Positions 47,640 to 58,536 of a stretch of 64,000 nucleotides of DNA are shown piece by piece. The notes under the pieces are model-generated. The model was not told the DNA's origin. It saw only the letters and a list, made by a program, of their open reading frames with translations, and did no database searches. The first letter of the stretch is position 1. Every line of letters starts with the position of its first letter. The position numbers and the translations under genes were made by a program. This DNA is from Pseudorasbora parva (Eukaryota; Chordata; Actinopteri; Cypriniformes; Gobionidae). The stretch lies in assembly GCF_024679245.1 (NCBI RefSeq), contig NC_090191.1, forward strand, positions 2,810,778 through 2,874,777, in the 5' to 3' direction.

Positions 47640-47890
47640 AGCTTCTAATACGAGGCAGAATGGACAATCAAACACTGACCATAATTCTCGTAGCTGAGGA
47701 TACGGTAGGGAAATTGATATGGTCAAGTACCACAACAGCAAGATGTGGTTATGCAGATATACCCTGGGAAGTGGTCAAACAGACCGTGATACATTTAAGG
47801 GTGATGGAAGGAACTGAACCTCCGACCTGCATCTACTCCAATAAAGGAGAAAAAGATGATAACCGATCTGACCAAGATGGATTCAGCAAG
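47640..47890 (+). other. Unassigned coding-like segment
   Basis: A 78-codon forward frame (47660-47896) with ordinary composition lies between the MITE and the gypsy element. It could be a piece of the retroviral interior or the 5' part of the gypsy gag; I see no decisive motif. Confidence 0.25.
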
Positions 47891-50800
47891 TGGTGAGTGG
47901 AGAAATGTTATTGCTAGTAACAATCTTCGCATGGACCAACAGGAGGAACAGTTACTCGCTACAAGTTACTTGCAGAACCCGGCTGACCAGGGAGGAGAAG
48001 GCTTATCGGAGGAGTAATGGAATGTGTTTGTACTGTGGAGCGCATGGTCACTTTGTCTCAAACTGTTCGGTAAAAACCAGAGTCCGTCAATAGATTTGAG
48101 GTTATGGGCGGTACTTCCTTTGAGAAATCCTCTTCTTCTACTCTCCTCCCGGTCAGACTACAATGGGCCTCTTTTTCTCACACCTGTCAGGCGTTAGTGG
48201 ACTCAGGAGCGGAGTGGAGGTTTATCGATGCGGCCCTGGCTGCTCGGCTCAAGATTCCGGTGGTGGATTGTCCCAGACCCATTTGGGTTCAGGCACTGAA
48301 CGGCCAGAACATGCCTTCGGTCACTCGCTGTACGGTTCCCATCAAGCTTGTGACTTCTGGTAACCACACAGAGGAGATCAGAATGTTTTTAATGGGTTCT
48401 CCACGGGTTTCGGTGGTGTTGGGTCATCCATGGTTGTCCCTTCATAATCCCCACTTTGACTGGCAGAATAGCACTGTTCGGGGTTGGAGAAGTTTTTGTC
48501 ATGCGTCATGTTTAGTGTCTGCTTGTTCTTCCATGTTGTGTTCTGTGCTTCAGGAGGAGTTCACCTGGACCTGAAGGAGGTGTTCAGTAAGTCTCGGGCT
48601 GCTTCTCTTCCTCCACATCAACCCTATGACTGTGCCATAGAGTTATTGCCAGGTACGTCTCCGCCTAAGGGCAGATTGTACTCGCTTTCTGCTCCAGAAA
48701 GGGAGGTCATGGAAAAATATATTTCTGATTCTTGAACAGGCACGATCATCCGCCCTTCCTCTTCTCCTGCGTGTGCGGGGTTCTTATTCGTTGGTAAGAA
48801 GGATGGTTCTCTGCTGCCTTGCATCGACTATCGGGGGCTGAATAACATCACGGCAAATAATACCTATCCTTTGCCACTGATGTCTTCAGCTTTCGAGCGG
48901 CTGCAGGAAGCTTCCTTTTTTACGAAGTTAGATCTCCGCAACGCTTATCATTTGGTCCGCATTAGGCAGGGGGATGAATGGAAGACTGCGTTTAATACCC
49001 CCAGGGGGCACTTTGAATATCTGGTCATGCCTTTCGGGCTGTCCAATACTCCCGCGGTCTTCCAGTTCATATATATGTTTACCTGGATGACATATTGATT
49101 TTTTCTTTGTCTCTCCAGGAACATATTCAGCATGTCAGACAAGTGCTTCAGAGGCTGTTAGAGAATGGGCTTTTTGTCAAGGCGGATAAATGCTTTTTTC
49201 ATGCACAGTCGGTCCCGTTCTTGGGGTTTATCGTATCGCCTGAGGGAGTGTGCATGGATCCCGATAGGATTCAGGCTGTGGTAGATTGGCCAACCCCAGA
49301 TCCCGCAAGGTCCTGCAGAGGTTCCTGGGGTTTGCCAATTTTTACCAGCGTTATATTCGTGACTACAGCCAACTAGCCGCTCCTCTGACTGCCTTGACCT
49401 CCACCAGGGTGATGTTCAGGTGGTCGAGTACAGCTAAAGCTCCCATCCTGGTGACCCCTGATCCTTCACGTCAGTTTGTGGTGAAGGTCGACGCGTCAGA
49501 GGTGGGTGCTGGTGCGGTTCTTTCCCAGCGCTCTTCCGCGGACGGTAAGCTGCACCCCTGCGCGTATTATCTCATTGATTGTCACCAGCCGAACGTAATT
49601 ACGATATTGGTAACAGAGAGTTGTTGGCAGTTAAGTTGGCCTTGGAAGAGTGGCATCATTGGTTAGAGGGTTTGGGGGTTCCTTTTATTGTCTGGACCAA
49701 ACACAAAAACCTAGAGTACATTAGATCCGCTAAACGCCTGAACTCTAGGCAGGCTAGGTGGGCTCTTTTTTTTCCCGTTGTGGTCGTCTGGGAGATCGAG
49801 TCGAAGGTCCACACTGCCTTACAAGGGGTAACGCCTCCGTCCAGTTGGCCACCGAGTCGTCGTTTTGTGCCTGAGAACTTGCGGCCAGACTTTATCCGTT
49901 GGGGTCACTGTTCCAAGATTGCTTGTCATCCAGGAGTTAATCGCACCATGTTTTTGATTAAACAACGGTTTTGGTGGCCTTCTATGGCTCAAGACATTCA
50001 CGATTTTGTTTTGGCCTGCTCCGTTTGCGCTGTTGGTAAGACTTCCAATTGACCTCCAGCGGGACTCCTTCAGCTGCTGTCTGTCCTTTCGAGACCCTGG
50101 TCCCATATTTCTCTAGATTTTATCACTGCCCTCCCCAGGGCAACACAGTGGTTTTAACCATGGTGGACCGGTTCTCGAAGGTGGCTCATTTCATTCCCCT
50201 GCCCAAATTACCGTCTGCCAGGGAGACGGGTTACTGTCATTGACCATGTCTTTCGCATTCATGGCCTCCCAAAAGATGTGGTTTCTGACAGGGGACCCCA
50301 ATTTGTGTCCAAATTTTGGAGGGAATATTGTCGTTTACTGGGGGCAAGTGTCAGTTTTTCCTCTGGTTATCATCCTCAGAGCAACAGTCAAACTGAGAGG
50401 GCCAACCAAGATTTAGAACGATTGTTGCAATGTTTAGTGACTCAGAACCCTTCCTCCTGGAGCCAGCAGCTCTCTTGGGTTGAGTATGCGCATAACTCGT
50501 TACCAGTATCATCCACGGGCCTCACTCCGTTTGAGAGTAGTATAGGGTACCAGCCACCTGTTTTTCCGAGCTTGGAATCCAAAGTCGCGGTCCCCTCCGC
50601 CCATACCTTTGTCCAGAGGTGTTATCACACTTGGAGAAAAGCTAGAACAGCTCTCCTCCGGGTGCGAGAGCGCACTAAGGCTCAGGCCGATTGCCACCGG
50701 TCAAGGCCTCCCAAATACGTCGATGGACAAAAAGTGTGGCTTTCTACTCTTAACAATCCTCTCCGCACCGTCTGTAATAAACTGGATCCCAAATGTATTG

Positions 50801-51196
50801 GCCCGTTCACTGTCACTAAGATCCTTAATCCAGTGACAGTCTGCCTCAAACTTCCTCCGGCGTACAGGAGAATTCATCCGGAATTTCATGTCTCCAAGCC
50901 AAGCCTGTTTTTGTTCCCCCATTAATCCGCCTGTCCTGCTCCCCCTGAGTTGAAGTTCTTGCTCTGGGACTGGAAGTTCCTGTTCATGATCCTGTCTTCT
51001 GCCGAAGTGGATGTTTATATCAGTGTGGAGTTCTTGTCTGCATCTTTGTTCAAGATCTGCCCATTGTAGTCCCTGTGCTGCCAAGGACCATCGTGTGCAC
51101 CCTATTCTGTGACATGTTACCTGACATTGAACGTTCTGCTTTATTCCTTTAAATAAAGGATTTGTACTTGTACTCGAATCCTGAGTTTTCCTGACA
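47890..51196 (+). mobile_element. Sushi-like Ty3/gypsy retrotransposon, 5' truncated and frameshifted
   Basis: The gag end has a CCHC knuckle (48025-48066). The protease has D-S-G-A near 48200. The RT has L-R-N-A-Y and M-P-F-G-L boxes, and Y-L-D-D is kept in another frame near 49084. RNase H and a zinc-type integrase follow, with V-S-D-R-G and Q-T-E-R blocks at 50278-50400, ending about 50925. Reading frames change at least six times and a TGA lies at 48733-48735, so it is dead. Bases ~50934-51196 (TGTCCTGC to CTGACA, AATAAA at 51152) may be the 3' LTR. No 5' LTR is present. Protein style is that of the sushi-ichi group. Confidence 0.8.
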
Positions 51197-52215
51197 ATTA
51201 TAAAACGAATAACCTTGTCAAATGACTATCGTTTTAACTTATATGGTGGAGAAGGTGACGTTTGCTAGAAGGTTCGAGTGAACGATCTAAGCAAAATATC
51301 TACGGTTGTATTTTGTAATACAAAATAATATTACCCTTTGTCATTAGACACTATTTAGTTTTGTATGGTACTTGGTGTTTCCTATTGTTACTGTAAGCAT
51401 GCGTTATCTGGACAATGCTGAATCTCTAAGAAACGTTCTTATTTAATCAGAAATTGTTTAAAAAGTCAATAAGTCGATAAATTGCTACTTACTGCTTGCA
51501 GGAATATAGTTGTAATTGCGTCACTGTTGGGTTTATGTTGAGAAGCACTTTTTTTCCGTTGTGTTATGGATTAACGAGATTTACATAAGAAGTAGGAGGG
51601 AATGATGTTTGAGACTCATAGTATGTGATGTCCATGTACTGAACTCTTATTATTTCACCATGGCAAGGTTAATTCAATATTTCCTTCTAGGGCCATTCCA
51701 AGACCATGTTGGCCGAAATCAAGTAGGCAGGTTGAAAATTTGAACACATTAGACCACATTTAGAGGTTAAATCACCAATAACCGAAGAAGAATTAGAATG
51801 CCCTCTTTTTATTAGCATTACTGGAATGATGGCTCCAAATAAAAGCGCAATATCGAGTTGTGGAAAAGGTAAATTAATGACACTTGCGACGCAAGTGCAG
51901 GCTAAAGTAACAACCATTGGTTCCATTCCAGACTCACTGTTGTGTATGGAACGAGAAACTGGAACAGTGAGACTGGGGGAAATTCCTCAAAGTAAATGTA
52001 ATCAAACATACCATCATTGTGAGATAAAAAAAAATATGCCATGTTGTATGAATTGTCTTTTGCATTATGGAACATCTAATATGACTCAGTGTTCTAAAGA
52101 AACACCCCGTCCTATATCTACTATGATTCCTTATGGATGGGCTTATCATTTTATTGAAGATATGTTATCGTTCCTGTGTACTTATGCCAGGTCAAAATTG
52201 CCATAGATATGCTCC

Positions 52216-52667
52216 TGTCACGGTTCATGAATCCGCTTTCTCTCTCTCGTCTTTTGTTACGTCTGTGGGCGTGGTCACTGATCAGCAGCGCCAGCTGGTT
52301 CTCATCATTGTGTGTCTTTATACAGTATGTGCAGTAACTGGTGTCTCATGTTGTCAGATTGTTGTGGTTCCCAGGTGTGCGTGCGTGTGTGTTCCTGCTC
52401 AGTTCCCGCGCTGTTTCTGGTTCCTGGAGTTTGCTCATTATTCGTCATGCGCTGTCGTCTGGGTTGTTCCACTACATCAGGATTCGAAAACCATCTAAGC
52501 TTCACCTCACATGATTGGGAGCACCTTCCCCCGCTGTCCACCGAGGTCCCTGCGCCCATTCTGGCTTGTGACTGTTTGACCCACTGTGTTTGTCTTTTAC
52601 CGGCTTCGGCCTTGTATATAATAAAGAGCGTCTTTTGCACTTGCATCCTGAGTCCGTATCTGTTACA
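52216..52667 (+). mobile_element. Solo LTR of a gypsy-type element
   Basis: Bounded by TGTCACGG and TGTTACA, with AATAAA at 52620-52625 and an exact 5-bp duplication GCTCC on both sides (52211-52215, 52668-52672). It interrupts the env frame. Confidence 0.82.
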
Positions 52668-52721
52668 GCTCCTGTTTCACGTGGAACTAGAGCTCGTTGG
52701 GTTTGTGGACATAGTCTACAC

Positions 52722-52914
52722 CAGGGCTATTCAAATCTTACCCTGGAAGGCCAATGCAGTGCAGAGTTTAGCTCCAACCTTAATCAAGCACACCTGAAAA
52801 TGCTCATCAATGTCTCCAGGATCATTAGAAAATCACAGGTGAGTGTGTTTGATCAGGGTTGGAGCTAAACTCTGCAGTGCATTGGCCCTCCAGGGTAAGA
52901 TTTGAATAGCCCTG
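52722..52914. mobile_element. 193-bp palindromic hAT MITE
   Basis: Nearly perfect inverted arms starting CAGGGCTATTCAAATCTTAC, with an exact 8-bp duplication GTCTACAC (52714-52721, 52915-52922). It interrupts the env remnant. Confidence 0.9.
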
Positions 52915-53536
52915 GTCTACACAATTCTTCCAGAAGATTGGAGTGGAAGATGTGCTCTAGTAACTTTGGAAGAATATTCCATGGCAGTGTTGGGCAGTAG
53001 CATCGCTACAAGTACTGACGCTACTAGCTTAACTACATTTTTCAGTAGTGTGGTGGTAGCGTCGCTGTTTTCTCAATGAAATAGCTTTTCAGTAGCGAAG
53101 CTCTTCTGTTGATCAAGTAGTGCGGTAGCGTCCACACAAGCTAACGTTACATTTTCCCAAGCATTTCTGAGGATCAAGCTCAAATTGTAAACACAACTGA
53201 TAAGAACGCGGATATACTTCACTTTCTACTTTCCTTTCTGCCTCGCGCAGACGCGCACATATGCGCGCGCGAGCCTTTCAAAGTACTCATTTGGCAGTGA
53301 GCGCGTAAAGACGGGATAGGTGCGTGCACAGTCACATCTAGTTAACGTTTTTTTTTCTCCTAGTGCTCAATTTGCTGTTGCATGCGCATCGCCCGCGCGC
53401 TGATAAAAGAGAAACGGCAAAGTTTTAAAATCTATTGTGTCTCTTGAATAAACACCTCTTGTTAAAAGTATCGGGGTCCAGCCTGGCCACCTCTGGATAT
53501 GAATGAATGAATGAAACTTGTTTCATGTGTGTGTGA

Positions 53537-53538
<2 letters not shown>

Positions 53539-53614
<76 letters not shown>
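53539..53614. repeat. (CA)n microsatellite
   Basis: About 38 uninterrupted CA units inside the hAT element. ORFs of alternating residues here are artefacts. Confidence 0.97.
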
Positions 53615-53616
<2 letters not shown>

Positions 53617-53843
53617 CTGTTTTTTTGTTTTTTTTTGCCATGTTGGTACTGTTTGGAGCAGGTCTTAATTGTTTTGCTACTGTACTTTCTGGACTGGACT
53701 TTTTTGCACAATTGAGTTGTAAATTAATTTACAGTTTGTCCTGCAAAAGTCTAAATTGAGCATAAATGCAAACACACAATTGTGTATGCATATCATGCAC
53801 ATACAGATGAACATACACACCCACACACACACTCTCTCGACAC

Positions 53844-54080
53844 CAGGGGCCTATTGCACAATACTAGGATAAGGGATGAAGGCGGGATATTTTGGTGATC
53901 CTGGCTCAATTTATCCACTAATAAGCAGTTATCTTTCATTATCGCTCTCGTTCTTGGTATGAGTTTGCCTTCAGGGCACGTTTACATGACAGCTGTGTAC
54001 TAAATTTTGCATAAAAATGACAAGATCACCAAGATATCCCAGCTTAATCCCATATCCTAGTTTTGTGCAATAGGCCCCTG
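53844..54080. repeat. Nested fold-back element
   Basis: Ends CAGGGGCCTATTGCACAA and TTGTGCAATAGGCCCCTG are perfect inverted repeats, and ACTAGGATA/TATCCTAGT pair just inside with a one-base offset. No clear target duplication. Confidence 0.75.
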
Positions 54081-54812
54081 GTTTTGTTAATATTATGGAT
54101 CACATGTTTTTGTATAACTAAAAAAAAATGTGTGTCTATATGCTTGACTTTTATTGATCACTGAAATAGAACTGATAGGAATGAAGTTGATTCAATATAA
54201 AATTAAATAAATAAAAAGTAGCTTAGATGTAGTAAACTACTTTTTTCAAGTTGCTGTAGCTTAGCTTGCTACATTTCCCAGGGGTTAGCTTCAGTGTAGT
54301 GAAGCTTAATTTAATGTAAAGTAACTGGTAGCTTAGCTCACTACATTTTCCAAGTAGCTTGCCCAACACTGTTCCATGGTTATTAGACCAAACAAACCAG
54401 ATGTCATGATAAAACAAAAACAGAAAAAGAAACACTCCCTCTCTGGCTGTAGTTCAACTGGTAGTTTGAGCAGAGATAATCCAGTTCCAACACAGCATCG
54501 ACTGTGAACTGGTACTGAAAAATTCTTTGAATCACTGTTTCCATGGGTAGGTACTGCTAGTCTTCAGATTGAAGTAGAGTTTACAAGATATTAATTAATG
54601 TCATTTATCAGTTCTACAAGAGACACATTCGTTTCCAACAGGAACCTCAGGGCTTTGTTTGACTGCCCTGCAAAACAGACTGGTCTTAGATTAGTTAATT
54701 GTGTCGAGAGGAGGAGTGTGTGTTATGGTTGGACCTTCTTGTTGTACCTATATTCAAGAGAATGACGCAGATGGTCATTTAATCTCAGAGGGTTTACAAA
54801 ATTTGAAAACTA

Positions 54813-54906
54813 TAGCGTGAGATCAGGACTTTTATTTTGTAGTGGAGATGTGACGTCATAAGGCTGCGCCGCGCTCCTGCATCTGTTGTGATTCTGCTGA
54901 AGAAAG
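54813..54906 (+). promoter_or_regulatory. FiNZ gene D promoter and non-coding exon 1
   Basis: Homology with gene A begins at AGCGTGAGATC (~54813) and ends in GAAGAAAG before the GTTTGTG donor at 54907. Only about 40 bases separate the start of homology, and so the env remnant, from the CRE. Confidence 0.7.
54851..54858. promoter_or_regulatory. Perfect CRE (gene D)
   Basis: TGACGTCA, aligned with the other three. Confidence 0.7.
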
Positions 54907-55359
54907 GTTTGTGTTTTAAGCTTTTAAAGTGTTTAAATCAATAAAAACTGTTCAGGCAATGTTATAGTTTCACCAAGAACAGTTAAATGAATGTTTGATT
55001 ATTGAACTTAACATTATAATGTGTTATTAACATTTATGAACTTTTTCATTCACACGTGTCACAGAAAAGATGCATCTCATTTGTCTCTATATATCATGAA
55101 TCAGTTTATCATAAACATGGAGAGTAAATTATCACATGTAAATACAATATACGCAATAAATTCACTATTATCCACAAATAATAAAACATTTATCAAACAC
55201 AAAGAATTGGTATCAAAATAATATAGTGCCAAATCACGGACACAGTAGCACTCCTAGAGATGATAGCACAAACATAAAAAAATATATAATTTACGCATGA
55301 TTGCTATTTGATCAGCTTTTAGCCATTCCTTTAGTTTCTGTTTAAATGTTGAGTAATTT

Positions 55360-57106
55360 ACTCTAAATAACCCGTTACCAGGGAAAGTAACTATTTGCGT
55401 TACTGTAAAAAAAAAAAAGTTGCTATAAGTAAAAATTTTGATTTTTTAAAAACCAGTTAAAGTAAGTTGAAATGAGTAGAACAGACAAGTGTTTGTACAT
55501 AACTTTCGATATTTTTTGCCAGTGTTGATCAAGTTAAATTATTATTATAAAACATTCTACACTAATCTACACTATTTTAATGTTGCTGTGGGACAATGTG
55601 AGAGACACATATCAAATTCAATACATTATTGTAAATATTAGTAATATAGTGGAACAATAAAACTAAATAGGTTGTTCAGAACTGTAATATTTTATTGCAC
55701 AGTCCCCAACTGGCCATCAAATAAATCTAAAAATAAATTATGCTCCTTATGAAAAGTATACCAAAAATAGAAAATAATAATAATAATAATACATATATTA
55801 GCCTAATTTACATAGCCTAGACTCTTTGTAGTGCACATTAAAATTCGAAAACTCTCACACAACTGGTAGAGAGTAACTGGTAGACATACTGTAGCCTGCT
55901 TTAAGTATTCTCTTCCTCACAAAAGTAAATAGTTTAACAAGAAGTGCTCTCAAGTCTTGTTTGTATGGCTGTTGTACAGGCTTATATCTAGATATTATTT
56001 TGTTAAATTCTGTCTGGGCGAGAAGCGTTTGCGGTGGAGAAAATCCTAGTTTTGTTTGCTTTAATGTCGTAGCTCTGTTTCCTCCTTTGGTAGCGGAGCT
56101 CACGTTATCCTTTGCGTTCACCGACGTGGAGAGACTCTTCCTGGGCATAAGTTGCACATTACATAAACATTCTTACCTTTCACCTCAACGAGGGAAAAGT
56201 AGTGCTTATACTTCCAGTTTGCGAAAGCTACCTTTGAAGTCATTGGACATGCCATCGGTCTGACTCCTGGACCTGGTTGCATGCGCGTGCGTGTGTCTGT
56301 CTAAGCCAATCATGAATCATCATCATCAGTTGTGGTTGACTCCCACCCACCTATCATAATCAGTTATGTGTACATCACCCACCTCCCAACGCGCACGCAC
56401 GCACTAACACCCAAGGTGCAGATCCACTTGTCCGTGCAACATTTCTGTTGCGCCGCGCTCCACTTTATTCCTATGGGTGACGTCAAGCTACTTTAACGCG
56501 TCCGCATTGCATTCCGGGAAGGCAGCGCTGCATTTGAACCGATTTTAACGCACAAATGACGGGAAGCGTCACAACATCAATCTTCAGTCGTGTCGCAAAA
56601 GTGCATCTCCACGGACAGACACACACACACAGCTGCATGTCCGCTGACAGACAGCGCGCCTGTTCGGATGAAAACCGCTTCAGGGAGCTCAATTATAGTA
56701 ACATCGCATTAAATTCTCAGTAACTGTAACGGTGTTGTAACAAGGGAAACAGTAATTTGTTTGATTACTCATTACTGTAAAAATGACTCAAAATTAAGAG
56801 TTTTTGCTTAATAAGCAAATTAATCTGTCAGTTTTTTGCAGATGCAAAATCTTTTGCTAATTTTGGTTAGCAAAATAATCTTGTTTTCTGTTTGAATAAA
56901 AATTATATTTCTCATCCCACTAGCAGACTATTTAGCTTGTTTTAAGCAAATACTCACTTCATTTTGAGTTGTTTTTTCCCAAAACAAGACAATTATTTTT
57001 GCTTTTATCTAGTAAATAATATTTGTTTTAAGAATTTTTAGATATGTGGACTATAAACAAGACAAAAAAAAATACTAAGTAAGAAAAGCATTTTTTGCAG
57101 TGTAAG
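55360..57106. mobile_element. hAT-type insertions in intron 1 of gene D
   Basis: Homology to gene A intron 1 stops at GAGTAATTT (55359) and resumes at GTTCTCACTGAAG (~57107). Between them are a segment with GTTACT-rich ends (55360-56770) holding a 100-codon minus-strand frame (56157-55855) of uncertain identity, and a second repeat ending GCATTTTTTGCAGTG at about 57102, a CACTGCAAAAAATG-type terminus. Boundaries between the two are not exact. Confidence 0.5.
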
Positions 57107-57356
57107 GTTCTCACTGAAGTGTAATCTATTAAATGTAATCTAAAGATGAATAAATGTAGCATAAAATGTCTTAATATGAACCTACTATATAAATCGTTAT
57201 CTTTTATTAATTTGTAGTTTTTAGAGAGTTTGTTGTTGTGGAATCAGGTCATTTAAGGCCATTAACTCTGACTCTCACTGACTCTCTTACCAGTGACTGA
57301 ACTACTGATTTAGTTTGGATGTGTTTTTTATTTCTGTGATTATTCTTATCTCAAAG

Positions 57357-57615
57357 ATGGCGTTTATTAAAGAGGAGAGTGAAGACGTGAAGATTGAAGA
57401 AACATTGAGAGTCAAACATGAAGAAACTGAGGACCAAACAAAGATGGTGTTTATTAAAGAGGAGAGTGAAGACGTGAAGATTGAAGAAACATTGAGAGTC
57501 AAACATGAAGAAACTGAGGACCAAACAAAGATGGCGTTTATTAAAGAGGAGAGTGAAGACGTGAAGATTGAAGAAACATTGAGAGTCAAACATGAAGAAA
57601 CTGAGGAACAAACAG
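57357..57615 (+). CDS. FiNZ gene D, exon 2: three tandem FiNZ modules
   Basis: A 259-base phase-1 exon, 87 bases (one module) longer than in A-C. It starts at ATG 57357 and the donor is GTTGGT at 57616. Modules 1 and 3 begin M-A-F, module 2 M-V-F. All nine psi-K-x-E sites are kept. The modules are almost identical in DNA, so the extra copy is recent. The finger exon is not in the window; its upstream intron sequence is at the right edge. Confidence 0.85.
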
Positions 57616-57769
57616 GTTGGTTTCATTCTCAAAGCTGAACTCACTCATTTGATCCGTATTCAAATGTCAATTTTCAATTTCAAATTAGCTTTATTAGCCT
57701 GGCTGTGTATCAAAGTATTGCCAAATCATTAACATATTATATATAAATAATAATAATAATAAAAACATT

Positions 57770-58536
57770 TACTTGCCCAATTGGCACTAAGGGGCATAAG
57801 GTGTGCCAAGAAACATCCCCCACACCATTACACCACCACCACCAGCCTGCACAGTGGTAACAAGGCATGATGGATCCATGTTTTCAATCCGTTTACGCCA
57901 AATTCTGAATGTCTTAACAGAAATCGAGACTCATCGGACCAGGCAACATTTTTCCAGTCTTCAAATGTCCAATTTTGGTGAGCTTGTGCAAATTGTCGCC
58001 TCTTTTTCCTATTGGTAGTGGATATGAGTGGTACCCGGTGGGGTCTTCTGCTGTTGTAGCCTATCCCACTACATGTGTGTTGTGGCTTCACAAATGCTTT
58101 GCTGCATACCTCGGTTGTAACAAGTGGTTATTTCAGTCAAAGTTGCTCTTCTATCAGCTTGAATCAGTCGGCCTATTCTCCTCTGATCTCTAGCATCAAC
58201 AAGGCATTTTTGCCCACAGGACTGCTGCAGACTGGATGCTCTTCCCTTTTCACACCATTCTTTGTAAACCCTAGAAATGGTTGTGCGTGACAATCCCAGT
58301 AACTGAGCAGATTGTGAAATACCCAGACCGGCCCATACGGCAACAAAAACCATGCCACGCTCAAAATCACCTTTCTTTCCCATTCTGACATTCAGTTTGG
58401 AGTTCAGGAGATTGTCTTGACCAAGACCACACCCCTAAATACACTGAAGCAACTGGCATGTGATTGGTTGATTAGATTATTGCATTAATGAGAAATTGAA
58501 CAGGCGTTCCTAATAATCCTTTAGGTGAGTGTATAT
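57770..58536 (-). mobile_element. Tc1-like transposon, 3' half deleted
   Basis: The minus strand encodes the N-terminal helix-turn-helix region (58383-58069, starting M-G-K-K-G-D-F) and, in another frame, the first catalytic block W-S-D-E-S-R-F (58091-57828). The outer end at about 58536 carries the usual ACCTAAAGGATTATTAGGAA-type repeat. Everything after the first third of the catalytic domain is missing. Confidence 0.8.

Larger units (their letters stand above)
52985..54371. mobile_element. Non-autonomous hAT element
   Basis: Ends CAGTGTTGGGCA and TGCCCAACACTG are flanked by an exact 8-bp duplication, TTCCATGG (52977-52984, 54372-54379). The interior has repeated GTAGC/CTACT stretches near both ends, a CA microsatellite and a nested fold-back element. 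No transposase. Confidence 0.88.
51690..54812 (+). pseudogene. env: Broken retroviral env, split by three insertions
   Basis: Four pieces (51690-52215, 52673-52721, 52923-52984, 54380-54812) line up once the insertions between them are ignored. The first has a Cys-rich surface-subunit-like frame (51826-52206). The last contains a C-x6-C-C motif encoded near 54718-54745, typical of gamma/epsilon-type transmembrane subunits. Stops and frame changes occur within the pieces. No 3' LTR follows; the homology runs to about 54812, where the gene D promoter begins. With the LTR and primer site at 45.7-46.5 kb it is the remains of one provirus lacking most of gag-pol. Subgroup not assigned. Confidence 0.6.

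Noticed and set aside
53425..53759. Frames of alternating Thr-His or Cys-Val
   Set aside because: Translation of the CA microsatellite.
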